Assembly: GCA_037903475.1 (NCBI GenBank) | Contig: JBAJFG010000231.1 | Coordinates: 757,501-821,500, forward strand | Source of the DNA: Ancylostoma caninum | Taxonomy: Eukaryota > Nematoda > Chromadorea > Rhabditida > Ancylostomatidae | Length of the DNA: 64,000 nucleotides | Reading direction: 5' to 3' | Part shown: positions 1 through 12,355 of the stretch, in pieces | Numbering within the stretch: the first letter of the stretch is position 1 | Layout: each line of letters starts with the position of its first letter | Made by a program: the position numbers and the translations under genes | The notes under the pieces: generated by a model | Seen by the model: the letters and a program-made list of their open reading frames with translations, nothing else | The model's database searches: none | What the model was told of the DNA's origin: nothing

Positions 1-1715
1 TACCTGATGTTTGGAATCACTTAATGGCCCTGAGAACCAAAGCTCTTCAATACGAGACGACACTCACCAATGAAACCTAATTCTGAAGGGAAATCGCTCC
101 GAATTGACGTATTTTTGTTTCGTGATGCGATTTCGTTTGTCCCGACTATCCCGAAATAGCATCTCAGGCTTGAAATGGGAACACTTCTCGGAGCAGTGTT
201 CCTCTTTCTTTTTGGAGGAGCTGGTAGTTCATGGAGCTTATTTTCTCCCCGCTTCTCGTGCAAAGCTCTGAATTCTCAGCGCAGTTCACCACTGATTTCT
301 TCTTCTATTATGCACAAGCTCAGATGTAGTTGAGAGGAAGAACGTGAGCAACAAAGCGGACGAAACCAACATCCCACCCACATGATCGAGACTGAAATTT
401 TTGTTCATCTTTGCTAATATTGTTATGATGATAAGGTTTCTTGACAAAGGGTTCTGAAACAACTATGTATAGTATAATATTACGTTGTTATATATACTAT
501 TATGTTTGATTCTATATGGCTGATATTTCGTCAAATGACAGCATAGTTCAAGATGCTGGGCAGTTAACGGTCCGGAAATTGCAGCGACATCACAATGGGT
601 TGGAAAAAAATGGAGTGTTATATTTCATCCCAGAAAAAGCTTCTAGAGATTCTCGTCTGGTTTCTCTGAGCCGTAATGAATAGTGATATAATGTCAAGAT
701 TCATTGAACGTCAAACAAAGAAGCTTCTAGAAAATTTCTTCAATTGAACGATGTTAAGATAAAAGAAACAGTTTGAGGCTAGCCACTATTCATTGAAGGA
801 AAAAGCGCTAATCAAGGGATGAAAAACATGGCACTACTTACAATTGTCAGTTGAAGAGAGTTGAGAGCTGTTTGAAGTAAGTTTGAGAGTTAGTAGTCTG
901 CCAATCTTCACACACCGGTTACGGAGCTTGAAATAGACAGGAAGTGTGGTCTCCTTGGCGCCCCCGGACCATGAACCCTTGCATGTCTACTGTCATTCTA
1001 TCTAACCATTTTTACAAGTTCAGCTATTCAAATTAGAGTAACGAAACTGCATTGCAAATGCGACAGAACCTAATTACCCACCATGAAAAATGATCTCAAT
1101 GAACGTTAGAAACTCAAATGTATCAAAAAGCTGGCATTATCTATAGGAAATAGTTCCGTGGTTACCTAAATAGATAGGTAATAGAAAAGAAAGCCAATAT
1201 AGGCAAGTATGTATGAAGCTGGCTTCCTCTCCCTTTCTAAAAAGGACCAGCTAATTAAGAAATTTGAAACGTAGATTATTTGGACCTATCGCGAGCGGTC
1301 ATAGGCATTGCAATTATTTTTCGTACTTAAAGGTTAACTTCACGGCTCCTCCTCCTCAATTTCTTGAACCCCGCCTTGAGCCCTATCCTCTTCGAGCAAT
1401 TCGGACATGCCCTGCATTTCAGGATTGACATCTCCAAACACTCATGCCTCCCTCGGTAATCTTGTCTCCGACGGTTCTGAAATTCCATATGAAGACGTCG
1501 ATGTTGCACTGGAATTCAGCAGCTCTTTATTGAGCTTCTACTAGAAATTTGAATTCGCATTGCATTGCTATAGAATCCTTGTAGCTAAATGTTTTTTACA
1601 ATCCTGGAGGCATATTATACTGGAACATATTTCTTTTGCCAATGGGCTGCATTTACGGAACGCATCAGGTTCCCCTTCCAATCAACTAAACATTGTTGAA
1701 CCTCTTTATAAGTAC
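1..1715. other. No recognisable gene
   Basis: AT-rich sequence with only short chance reading frames on both strands. I see no splice-bounded coding stretch, RNA gene or inverted repeat that I can support. Confidence 0.5.
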
Positions 1716-2157
1716 AGTACCCACACTAAGTTTGTTAAAAATGAACATATAGAACGCGGATTTGCGTTATTTTCGTTCTAGAGTTATAGCTCATCGTAAC
1801 AAAGCGATCAATGAAGTGGGCTACCATATTTCGTGAAATCAGCCCTAAATCCTGATTTTCAACAACGAAATTCGCCAGTTTTTAAACCTGCCGCGGCCTT
1901 GCCGCACATGGCGTGCGACATACTTTGATGCGCGGCATGATCCGAGCTCTATAAATGACTCTAGAATTTCAATGTTCAAAATCGAAATTTAGTGCTGGTT
2001 CCATGAAATATGCTAGCCCACTCCACTTCTGCATCTGACCCCTGATTCGATCTGTGAATCGCTTTGTTACGATGAGTTATCGCCCTGGAACGAAAAGAAC
2101 GCAAGTCCGCGTTCTGAACGTTTATTTTTAACAAACTTAGTGCGGGTATTGTACGTT
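1716..2157. repeat. Fold-back (inverted-repeat) element, family 1
   Basis: The left arm (about 1716-1830) and right arm (about 2045-2157) are near-perfect reverse complements over roughly 100 bp. Shared landmarks are CACTAAGTTTGTTAAAAAT, a GAACGCGGA block and CTCATCGTAACAAAGCGAT. The loop (about 1830-2040) holds a GC-rich stretch around 1890-1940. A related, more diverged copy lies at about 36290-36710. The reading frames here are only translations of the arms. It is probably a non-autonomous DNA element; I could not assign its superfamily or see a clear target-site duplication. Confidence 0.75.
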
Positions 2158-5100
2158 TTGATGACCAGGAGCCGTCGAGCATCAGCCTAGACTTACGCCT
2201 GGAGTTCATTCCTGGTCAAAGAGTCACCTAAAGCGTCCGCCCTAGCATGAATTCTCCATTTGCTTTCTTGGGTACGTGGTTAACTGGGTGTAGAGAGTTA
2301 TATCTGGAAAGGGAGGACCAACCAAAAGCTATGATTCGCCATTTCGATGGGTTGTCCAATCACGGAGCTGCTTCGCCCCCCCCCCCCCTCTTCAAGTATA
2401 ACGTGCCACACTCTGATTGAGTCAATGATCCTATCGTCATTAACTGCTTGTAGCCTTAGCCTCAAAATCGTCCATTCACACTTGACGGTGTTGCTGTGTT
2501 GCTCAAAAATGTCAAGCATGCGAAGGTCACCCCAGGGCTTCATAGTACTGGAAGACGACGAGTACTCACAATTTCTGAAAGAAGATTGACTTTTGTACTG
2601 GCTCTTGTACTGTACTACCCCCATAGAGAGCACGTTTTTCAAAGCTTCGTCAATCCGTCATTTCTACGCTACGAATGTTTGAACTAAAACTTCTGTTGCT
2701 GTCTTCTCTAGTCAATTATTCATCTATTTATCCACATCCTCGTCCGGAAAATCTCACAATACTGCGCTGTGTGATTGTCCAGATTCCTGATTTTTCTCCT
2801 GTGCTCAAGGCTTCTCCGCATCTCTCCGAGATTGCGTGGAAATTACTGCCGAACGAGCTATATTCCGCCCCGCGCCACCTACCTACGCAGAGCGGCAAAC
2901 CAGCTGCGTGCTGTGGTTGTCGGGCGTGACCGAGATCATCGGTTTGCCTGCAGTTCTCACGGATAATTTCTTTATATGCGGGCATATTCACGTAGAATTA
3001 TGTATATTATCGTGTATAAAATGATACCAGCAACCGTACGGCAACCACAGCGCCCAGCTGTGTACTGCCTCATTTCTAGCGGTGGAATAAATATCTAGTC
3101 TGCGAAAAAAAGTTTTTTGTTGTTGCTTAAACTAGTTATTTGGCATTGCAAACATTTTTCTTCGAAATGTCCTCGCCTTCTCTTTCATCTTTTTTTCACC
3201 TTTCTTCTATCTTCATTTATCTATCTCTATTTCTTAATGCATCACGACTTTTCTGGATGTGCACCTTGAGTGTATTCATAAACAAATAAACAAATAATGA
3301 TTGAACATCACTTTCTGCAGATCGATATTTCATAAAAAATACTTTATGAAGTATGAAATGGATCAGAGGCAAATATCCTTTAGCATACTAAAGTTTATTT
3401 CTGAAATTTTTCTTGATCATTCGAAAATAATTCAACAACAAGATCAAAAACCAAAAGAAATCCCAAAACCTACTTTAGTTTACGAAAATTCTCTCTAAAG
3501 GTTGTTCACCAATATCCGAATGATATTTTCGCGTGTAGGTGGAAAAACCCAGTGTATGCATATTCGTAATTATTATAACCACCATAATTATCGTAGTCTC
3601 CCACGATAGCTTTAAAAACACGGATAATGATGTGCCCGCCTCTTTTAGGCAGCGTTTCCGAAAAACAACAGATGTTGCCTGCCATCACAGTTAAATTGCT
3701 TGGTTTTTGGCTACTCTAAAGGCTTCATTTCCTGTTTTCTTTCAGATTGAGCCATTATTCTGAAAAACCCGTTGATCACACTGAACCGTAGAGCCAACAT
3801 CGGATAGATAAAACCTCTATAAATTCACTCCCACTCGCATGATCATTCAGTTTTCTTCGCCTCACGTACTCTTCCTCTCTGAAGGTTTACTGTTCTCTCC
3901 ATGCGTTCCTCTCAAAGGCAGCATTCTTCCTGACTTCCATATTTGATAGAGATATCAGCAGATTCTATTTGCTGGGGAAAAGTGTAGAATCTGCTGTGAA
4001 AAAGTTACACAAATTTGCAAAAGGGGCGAAACTCAGGAAGGACAGCTAGCAAATGCGAAATGTTTCACCCTAACGTTGCATGAAATCCACATTTGTATCG
4101 TTAATTTATTGACATGGATTCCGACAGCTTTGTTGGTTCTGATGTGCACTGTGGGAACAAGGACCCAGAATGGCTGGTGACATCTCAGTGAAAGGGTCAC
4201 AGGTGGACGCAGGGGAGAGGGGTATGAAAGGGAAGTAAATTTTTCAAACTTCCCCATGAAATAAATGTAAATATCGCGCTGGCCTATTTTTGAATAATTA
4301 TTGTCGTTTGACATTTAATTTTATTCGGTTGATACTAGGATTTACCTTTAAATAATTCTATTTCTGAAACTTAAGCCGTCCGGGCCGCTAACATGCAGAG
4401 GAAATCCCTCCCCTCACGTCAACGGAGACGTGGAGATGAGAAAATCTCTAGTAATTTCTTATAAACAGGTAAAAAAAGAGCTTCACATAGCTCTTTTTTA
4501 GTCGCTTGTTGTTATTACCTGAATATTCCTTTTCAAATGTTTTTTACTCATAAAAATTTCAGTTGGCCGCGCCCCTTTGTTTCTTGGAACTCTCTTCATC
4601 TTCGCCATCTATTCCAATTCAGCTATTGCCCCTGAACACCTCGACGTTTCATCTCTCATAATCATTTTTGATTTTTAGTAATTTCAGCAAATCCCCCCTC
4701 TCTTTTCGCTATTATGGTATTGCGATGAAGTAGCTATTCCTACCATGTACTTACTTTCCCTGACATCGAGTAGTATTCCACGGTTATTGAGCTTCATGAG
4801 GGCTGTGAATAGTTGACGCTTTTTCTTACAATGACTCGCTAAGATAAAAATGGAGAGGGTTATGGAAAGCCTCCATCTCTTAAGGTCAAAGTTTCCAAAA
4901 ACTAGCGTTCCCCCAGTTCCTAACTCTCAAGGTTTTTTGATAGCCTCGTAACAGGCGGATGACTCCAACCGACATCTATCACTGGTGCTACTTTAATTTT
5001 CCAAAATTTTGAACTTCTCTCAGCTTGTGAGCTTCGAGTTCGTCACCAGTTCGGAGAAACAAGGACTTTAGCTGCTCAGTCATGAATTCTCTGTTCTATG

Positions 5101-5519
5101 GACATTACGAAAAGAGATCCGGTAACGAGGAACTACAATTCTTCCTAACTACATCTCCATTGCTTAGTCTCCACACTATTAATGAAGTAAGCGGAAAGCG
5201 TTGCTATACTGTTGGAATTCCATATATGGAAACCTCTCAAGTGATAAAGAAAAGCACTGACATCATTATTTTCGCAACCTCACCAGTTTTCCTAAAATGC
5301 ATTTAGTACACGGCTCAAATCTTTCCAACCCTTCCATCAAAACAACTCTTGGAAAGAAATACCCTTACAGTTATCTCATGCATTTTCATAGACCAAATTT
5401 CAAAGTAGCAAACACCATAAACTCCCAAAAGCTGCTACTGCACAACAATCATCGCGTTGTTGTTGTTTGACCATTAGTTTGCTCATTTTCCCCACCTAAT
5501 TAATCCATTTCATTTTCAG
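2158..5519. other. Intergenic, no supported gene
   Basis: This stretch has a C-homopolymer (about 2378-2389), scattered AT-rich sequence and a 114-codon minus-strand frame (2298-2642) with no splice signals, no recognisable domain and a homopolymer inside it. A palindromic AAAAAAGAGCT...AGCTCTTTTTTA hairpin lies at about 4472-4500. Nothing else can be supported. Confidence 0.4.
5510..5519 (+). promoter_or_regulatory. Probable trans-splice (SL) acceptor
   Basis: CATTTTCAG ends at 5519, 35 nt before the start codon at 5555, with no upstream exon that I can find. In nematodes a TTTTCAG directly before the first coding exon usually marks spliced-leader addition. It could also be an ordinary cis acceptor after an untranslated exon. 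Confidence 0.45.
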
Positions 5520-5554
5520 AAAATAGCGCAACAACACTGCGATCCCGCTCTCGA

Positions 5555-8500
5555 ATGTGGATGCTCTTCGTTGCTGCCGTTTTTCTCTCCACTCTTCCCA
5601 GGTGAGTAGAATATGCTACGTATCATCTACCTATTACTGTGTTGACCGAATGATGTATTAAATATATTCGATAATCGAATATTTGATTTCGAATAAGCCA
5701 GACATTGGAATATTGGGAGAAGGATGAGCCTTGCAGCCTTAGAGGAATGGAAAGAAGGGCTATAAAGCTCCTTATTTTTGGGTCATTCAAATTTTCGGAC
5801 TCGCTCCAAAATTATTTTTGCGGGTTAAATGAATTTATTCGATTTTTATTCGAGCAACACTGCACTAACTATTATTACTTACCTACTTATTATTAGCATT
5901 ACGTACCTATTATTAGTGTTACGTAGCTAATTATAATATTCATACCCTCAGGAAGCATGTGATAAAACGCAATACTTCTATCTATGGACACGAACACTGC
6001 AATTTGCAGTGAATGTCGTGTTACTGTTACTCGCTGTTACTGTGTGAAGAAGCAATTAGTCAATCGAACATGGCCAACAAGAAGAAGCCGCTCTTTTTGT
6101 CGGAAGCCCCTTTTCAATTTACAATACTGCTCCTAGTCCCCACAAGAACGAAGCTGCGACGCACTAATCTATCGTAAGTAGTCGCTTCTTCAAAACCTTC
6201 TTGAAAGTAGAGACATCCTAAATTTTCCCTAGCAAGGATCCCCCGTATCCAATTTTCTGTTCGATGCTGGTCAAAAAAAATTTCGTCTATTTTCAGCAAA
6301 CGTGCTTGAACCTGATCCACTCAATCACGTTTGATTGAAAGCTGAATATTTTAAGAGCATTTTCTGCAATGTAAAAAGCACAGCTTTCAAAAATTATATG
6401 CACTCAGACTCGTCATTATATCTGGTTTTTTAAGGAAAATTGGAATGGCTCTTTTCCAAAGATTGTGAGCAATATGTATTGTATTTCATATGCAATGCCA
6501 GCCATATGTAAGCAGGGGATGGGGATGGGGATGGGGCGAGAAGGGCGTCCCCGTCAATGAATCGCCATGAGCAACGGTACTTAGGTAGTATTATGAGAAG
6601 TGAGATCAACTCCACAGACTTTTCATGCATTAAACTCCAAAATGCCGCCTCTGTGAGCTATTCTGAAGAATTCCGTTTCACAGATTTTGACCTTTGTGAA
6701 TATAATATTTCATCCAAAGAAATAGACAAGTGAAGCCCATGTGCTCCAACTTGTTTCCATTCCACAAGAGCATTTTTGTCCAAGTCTCATAAAAATTTGA
6801 GTCCCTGGACTACACATTAAAGTAAGATATGATAGAAAAAATAATTCAGTAGAATACTTAGACCCGCAATTGTATATTAACAATAGGGAGCACAGGGCCC
6901 CGATGCATTCATTATTGAGAGGTCTGCGTCTTTGCCTTCACCCTTCAGAGTAACTCGTCCAAACCCCACCTCCTGTGTTGCTTCGAGTAGTTCCTCGGTA
7001 ATCTCACCATGGCCATGATTACCTATACGCATCAGCAGGATAGAGATAATGTCACGGGTAGGTAGATATGGTAAATTTGGGAAAGGTAACACATTCGCTA
7101 TGTGGGTAACATCCGTAACCGGAAGTTGATGCAAAGACCGTGAAAATAAATGAACAAAGTTCGGGGACTGGAATACGTACGCTCCTCCATAGCACTGAGC
7201 TTCCTTTTTTGTCGGCATTACCTACAATGAACAAGTATAGTGCTTTCGGCCACTCAAAATTTGATTCTTTCAATTAATTGGAGTCCATCTAGCCAAAATA
7301 TCTGCTCCTCAATTAAATATTCTATTCAAGCAATATTCTCATTAAATATGATGGCACCACAATAAACAGAAGCAACAGATTCGTACACAATGAACGAAAA
7401 CGGCCATCACTTTTGGGGAAGAGAAGCGATGTTTTTCATCCAACATAAGAGCGCGGTTTGGTAAGGATCGCGAATGCGGAGTTGGTAAAGGTAGAATGAC
7501 TGAGGCTGAACATGATGTAAAGGGTCAACTAGACTCGAGATCCCTGTGCTCGTCACGTTCACATATTTCTTGTTTAATGCAGCACATTTAGAGCACTTAA
7601 TCTTTACGCTAAAAGACCTGTTTATACTAAATGCGCGCATCTGACGAGCTTTTTTTTCTGTTACCTATAAAGATTTGCAGTTCCAGAAACGAGTTTACAA
7701 GTTTTCACAAATTCAGAAAGCATATCCAAAATGACAGAAATGAAAAATGGTCCATTTTGCGTTTCGAACCTATTCCTCGTACGGAAGGTTAGCTAGCAAC
7801 ACAGAGCCGCTTCCACTTCTCATGAAAGTGGATGATAATCAAGTACAATACGAGAAAAAATTGAAAAGAAGAACTCACTGAATTGTTGATCGTTACTGCC
7901 AGCTTTGTGTAGAAAATTATGGAAGAATTAGAGGTAGGAATGAAGTCCTGGAACAAGCAGTAAATAAAGGCAATTCATGTCAAATCCACATATAGTGGAA
8001 AGGAGTCATTGTGAGAGCGGCGATGAAAATTCCGAAAGAATCCTCCAGCAAGACGGGAAGCAAGGCCAATTCATAGAAGGGGGGGGGGGGTCCTTTTTCT
8101 CCATAGGGACCCCTATCGATGGCTCGGTCTCTCAAGATGCTGGCAACGCTAGTAAGACATTATTACAGGGTGGTCCAAAATTACGGAGACAATGGCGCGA
8201 TGCGCGTTTTTCCACCTATCTCAAGTTTTGGCGTTTTGCATTCAATCTTTTGCTGTTCATTTGTTCACTTGTACAGCTTCTTTCGAAACATTACCTAACA
8301 CTATGATTTTTAGGAACAGCTAGGCCGTCAGCCAAGCTTAGTTTTACCACCCAATTTCATTTTTTGTGTAGGCATGGCGCGCATGTTGTGCTAATGTGTA
8401 AAATTTTACAGGTGGCACACTAAGCAGTACATCGAAAAGTACAAGGTGTGGGAAACAGAAAATTTTTAAAGTCATTGTGAATGACCACCTACCTTGGTTA

Positions 8501-10282
8501 TGAGATGCAGAATTTCTTGCGGGTACGCCGGAGTTAAACGCGGGCTGAGGGTGCTTTTCAATTCTAATCACCATCATTGAATGTATTATGAGGGAAATAC
8601 TTCTCATAACTTTGAGAATGGAAGTTGATGAGCCTAATAAGTTCCAGTCCCCTCCCTAAACAGTGGAAAAAGAGCCAGAAACAGCCCTAAAGTACGTTTT
8701 TGCTCTGTTTTTGCACAGGAAGTCATGTCCGCTTCCTTATAAATCTTATTTTCAGTACTCATTCAAGCAAATTTCTGGTTATGTTAATCATTCAAGGACA
8801 AAAGCTGACTTCACCCTCACAAACGTTGTTAAATAGTTGGAGCAAACGCTTTTAGAAAGGGCAGGTTATCTAGGAAGACTGCACTTCCGCGCCACAGCAG
8901 GCGACTAGTTCCAATTCTTCACATGTTTTCTAGCCGGTGATAGGAGAAATCGTGAGATGTGATGGTAGATTTTATTCAATGTAGAGAGGAAAATATAGTA
9001 TTGGAAACAAAATAGCCATCTCGTTTTCCAACGTTAGATATGAACCTTTTAACGTGTCTTGGATTTGGACCACCCTGTAGAAAATTAGAACTGCTGATTA
9101 AGTATGGTGAATGGTATGTGAAACTATATGAAATTAGGCGATCATCAACAGCGATCGTGAAAGAATACGCTTAATTGTTGCAGTCTTGCAGAACTATTTA
9201 GTATTCTTCCATATATGCAGACGAGAGCAGAAGAAAAGGTACTGAATTCAAGGAAACTTCGGTCGTTTGGATGCAGTGCTATAAAGATGAGAAACCTTGG
9301 GATCATGCATACAAACAGGCTGTCAGCGATACTAGCTCTACAATAACAGCCTGTGGAGCAATTTTCGCGGTAGCACTCTTACAAAAGGAAAAAAATAGAA
9401 AAAAAATAGAAAAAACAGCACTGTGACACAATCAGGCGGGAGTTGTGGCGTCGGCATCGATTAGGTTTGGAGATCACACGGTCGCGGCACAGCAGCAAAA
9501 AAGGAAGGGTCAAATCATGAAGTGAGCGTACAACCGTAAAAATTCCAAACTGAGCATATCAGTCTCTATCCATGCGGTGGTACACAATAATTTGCTTCAC
9601 CTTCGCCGTTGAATTTTGGAGAACTTCAATTCTTCCTTTGATTTTAATCCATAAAAATTCTCTGAACAGAGCTACATAGAACTACTTATAGAGGTTCGAA
9701 ATTCTGCATTTCTGCTGGCAAACAACAATATAACGTTCTTTCAGGGTAGAAGCCACGCTACACCTCGACTTTCGTGGCGCCGATGGCGCCTTCCCGAGGT
9801 AATTCTTTCCAACAGTATGTTTTCTTGTCTATTCTCATCTATCTATACGATTTTTCAATCTTCGAATGAAGCTAGCATACTTTTAACACTATATGCGTAG
9901 TTTTGAGATTTCAATTTTGTTTGCTGGTATTCTTTCCCCCGCTTTTGAATATTAGCCAGGAAAAAAAAAGAGTTCACAAAAGCATTTGAACTGAAGGAAT
10001 AAAAAAGCATTCGAGAGCTTCCTATTCTTTTCTCTGTGTAACCCTTCCCGCTTCAGGTCCCTGAAATCATTCTGGCACTTGAGCAACCGCGGACGAACGA
10101 TGGAGCGTGTGCTCAACGACCTGAACGTGAAGCGGCCGCAGCGCGCCGTCGTGGCCGTCGAGGTCCCGGATGCGCCGCTCGCCGTCGCCGAGCGGCAGGA
10201 CGGCTCAGAGTGGACGCCATGTCTGTGTCATTACCTATACTTCTCGACTACCTACTGCTTTGGCGATTGCGACAGCTCATGA
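5555..10282 (+). CDS. Small secreted protein of unknown function (3 exons)
   Basis: Exons are 5555-5601, 9745-9798 and 10057-10282, joined at GTGAGT/TTTCAG and GTAATT/TTCAG sites with matching phase (2 then 2). The product is about 108 residues. It begins with a typical signal peptide (MWMLFVAAVFLSTL, probable cleavage after VEA) and continues HLDFRGADGAFPR. Exon 3 has strong G/C preference at third codon positions up to about 10210, which fixes its frame. It contains a dibasic KR (NDLNVKRPQR) and ends in a Cys-rich tail (CLCHYLYFSTTYCFGDC) before TGA at 10280-10282. The first intron is 4.1 kb and carries a DNA transposon. I do not recognise the family; a neuropeptide or other secreted precursor is possible. 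The 3' end is less certain, because past about 10210 the G/C3 bias fades and a second frame opens. Confidence 0.55.
6515..6536. repeat. (GGGGAT)n microsatellite
   Basis: About 3.7 tandem copies of GGGGAT lie inside the large first intron of the secreted-protein gene. Confidence 0.8.
8166..9077. mobile_element. Tc1/mariner-like non-autonomous element (912 bp)
   Basis: The element has terminal inverted repeats CAGGGTGGTCCAAA at 8166 and TTTGGACCACCCTG ending at 9077. A TA dinucleotide flanks each end (8164-8165 and 9078-9079), the duplication expected of Tc1/mariner transposases. The interior has no long reading frame resembling a DDE transposase, so it is a deletion derivative or MITE. It sits in the first intron of the small secreted-protein gene. 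Confidence 0.85.
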
Positions 10283-10570
10283 GCCGGCTCGATCACGTCG
10301 TTTTGTTGGATCTCCTTCGGTGAATCTCCGTCTGACTGGCATTTCCATATACTGGTTCTGTTGTACAAAATGAATTTGTTGCGAATTGTGCACTGCTCTG
10401 CACGCTGAATCGATTTTAATATCGATCGGTTCATAGAAGAAAATTGCGAAATCGCAATTGTGATTTTCTGCTCCACAGAAAGAAATAAAATATCAAAAAT
10501 GTTTGTTCCGTGTTTACCGATTTCCGGGAAAAGTCAACAGTGCGAAAACTGGTATCTACAGATTGCCTAG

Positions 10571-10833
10571 ATTCATGAAAGTTTTTGGAATATTATTCTC
10601 ACGAAAATGGGACCAAGAGGTTACAGTTGTCGGTCCTCACATTTTCTATATGTATCGATTGTGAACGATCAGCCGTCGATGTCGAGCCGCATGCAATCAA
10701 TACGTATCGAATACGAAGCTGCCAGGGCGAGGGGAATACTAGGTGCTATACATCTCGGAGAGTATACCGGTCGTCAAAGGCTACAAATGCACAAGAAAAA
10801 TCCGACCCCCCTGGAAAACATTAGGATATCAAA
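10571..10833 (+). CDS. Possible upstream exon of the Asn/Lys/Thr-rich gene
   Basis: The frame through ATG 10607 is open and protein-like over its second half: SMQSIRIEYEAARARG-type sequence followed by LGEYTGRQRLQMHKKNP. Joining a donor at 10834 (GTATGA) to an acceptor at 10896 (TTTACTAG) removes both stops and continues in phase into TRERQP and then ATG 10922. The donor and acceptor are only moderate matches, and the 5' boundary is unknown, so this exon is tentative. If it is wrong, translation begins at 10922. Confidence 0.3.
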
Positions 10834-10921
10834 GTATGATAATTTCAGCGTTCCACTATAAAAACAAAGTGCGGGAGACTCGAGTTAATTTACTAGATAC
10901 AACACTCGTGAGAGGCAGCCG

Positions 10922-11472
10922 ATGTCCAGCAACACTCGTGGAACAGGTCCCTATGCAGGGACGATAAACGTCTCCGTCCCATCGTCCCCGATCAAGCGGA
11001 GTAGTTTCACGAAGAAGCCGAGCAGTACCGCGAACAAGCCAGCTAACAACGCAAATAAGGCGAACACCAACGCGAACAAGTCGAATACTAACGCGACCAA
11101 GACGAGTAACGCTCCAACAAAGCCGCAGACCACCCCAGAATTCGTGCGTTTATACTTTAGTACAAGTCTGAATTACTCAGTAGCTATTATCTCGTCTTAC
11201 TACTGAAATTTCAGCATTTCGAACTGGACAAGATGACAACAGAGCAGATGATTATGGAGATCGAGAAATCCCAGGCAGAGGACGACGATCAGCCTCTTCT
11301 CACCATCCAGAGATCGCAGACAGAGACGAACATCGAGGAGAAGAAACTGGTGCGGTACTAGTGGTGTGGATCATCTACACATATGCACAACAATCATCCG
11401 CTTCAGGCCGATCTGCCCATAGTAAAGGCCTTCAACGCTGCAGAAAAGAAGAAGATGTCACAATCGAAGTGA
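10922..11472 (+). CDS. Unrecognised Asn/Lys/Thr-rich protein with acidic C-terminal half (3 exons)
   Basis: Exons are 10922-11143, 11215-11349 and 11407-11472. The introns are 71 and 57 nt, both in phase 0, with GTGCGT/TTTCAG and GTGCGG/CTTCAG borders. The 140-residue product starts MSSNTRGTGPYAGTINVSV, then a basic patch (SSPIKRSSFTKKP), then a low-complexity run of Asn, Lys, Thr and Ala repeats of the form NKANTNANKSNTNATK. Exon 2 is acidic and Gln-rich (DKMTTEQMIMEIEKSQAEDDDQPLL). The last exon encodes ADLPIVKAFNAAEKKKMSQSK and stops at TGA 11470-11472. Reading through the second donor would stop after LVRY, so the spliced form is preferred. No signal peptide or membrane segment is seen in these exons. 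It may be the intracellular tail of a longer protein if the upstream exon is real. I do not recognise the family. Confidence 0.6.
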
Positions 11473-11959
11473 GAATGCGGTCGAAAGAAAGCAAACTACA
11501 TTCCTATGTACAAATTCAACGTTGCATTTTTACGAGTTTCCGTGCATAAAAATTGTGTTTTGATGCAGTGGTGAGAGCAAAGTCCACTGGATGGGGAATC
11601 GATAGGGTTTCTACCATCGTTATCACTCATCGCTTCCTCATTTTGGTCACAACTTCAAGAAATACAGGCAATGAGCTCGGCATAGGGCTGCCCATACTTG
11701 CAGAGGTAGCAACTCCAAGATCACATTGCCGTAAAATTTGCATACCTGATTTCCTCCTCTAAACAAGTATTCCTCTGTCGTCAGTGGAGCTTGACCTTAG
11801 TCTACCCACAAGTCTAAGCTTCTCGGGTTTTCGGTGAACGTGCCCAGTTCAACCTATAAATTACCGTGATTTATCTCAGAAATTTGTGCAAAACGTTGCC
11901 GGATGCCTTCCTGGACTACCCGAAGGAGATCACGGGGGACGTTCCAAGCAGTGAACCCC

Positions 11960-12355
11960 AAACACTGCGATACTTAACTCTGGATCTCCAACGGAGTGGA
12001 ACCAGCGATAGGGACAGATTGCAATCTGCCGCTCAAACCACTGAGCCATCCGGGCCACTTTTTATGGTGGAGTTTGTTAGATAACTGCAGCAGCCGTAGG
12101 CAGCATACTATATGTATTTGCAAAACGAGGGCAGAGGGCAGGATTCGATCCCTTGACCGCCACAACGTCGATCATCCGCTCAAACCACTGAGCCATCCGA
12201 GCTGCTCCTTCCACTGGTGTTTGTTGAATAACTGCAGCGGCAGCAAGGGTAGGCAGTATACTATATGTATTTGCAAAAGGACGGAATCAGATGGGATGCG
12301 ATCCCCTGGTCATCAGAACGGCGACCATTCGCTCGACCCACTGAGCTATGCGTGC
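11960..12355 (-). repeat. Tandem trio of tRNA-derived (SINE-like) units
   Basis: Three similar units of about 150 bp lie head to tail. On the minus strand each starts with a Pol III A-box within a tRNA D-arm-like GGATGGCTCAGTGGTTTGAG. The A-box complements are at 12029-12051, 12176-12198 and about 12329-12352. B-box-like sequences follow (GGTTCCACTCC in one unit, GGGATCGAATCC in another). Units are separated by a shared non-tRNA tail containing ACTATATGTATTTGCAAAA (12107 and 12260, 153 bp apart). The third unit is most diverged. These are tRNA-derived repeats, not functional tRNA genes, since the anticodon arms do not fold well by eye. Confidence 0.65.

Noticed and set aside
11350..11361. Stop after LVRY in the Asn/Lys/Thr-rich gene
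   Set aside because: A GTGCGG donor at 11350 and CTTCAG acceptor at 11406 give an in-phase final exon with coding-like sequence, so the stop is probably intronic.
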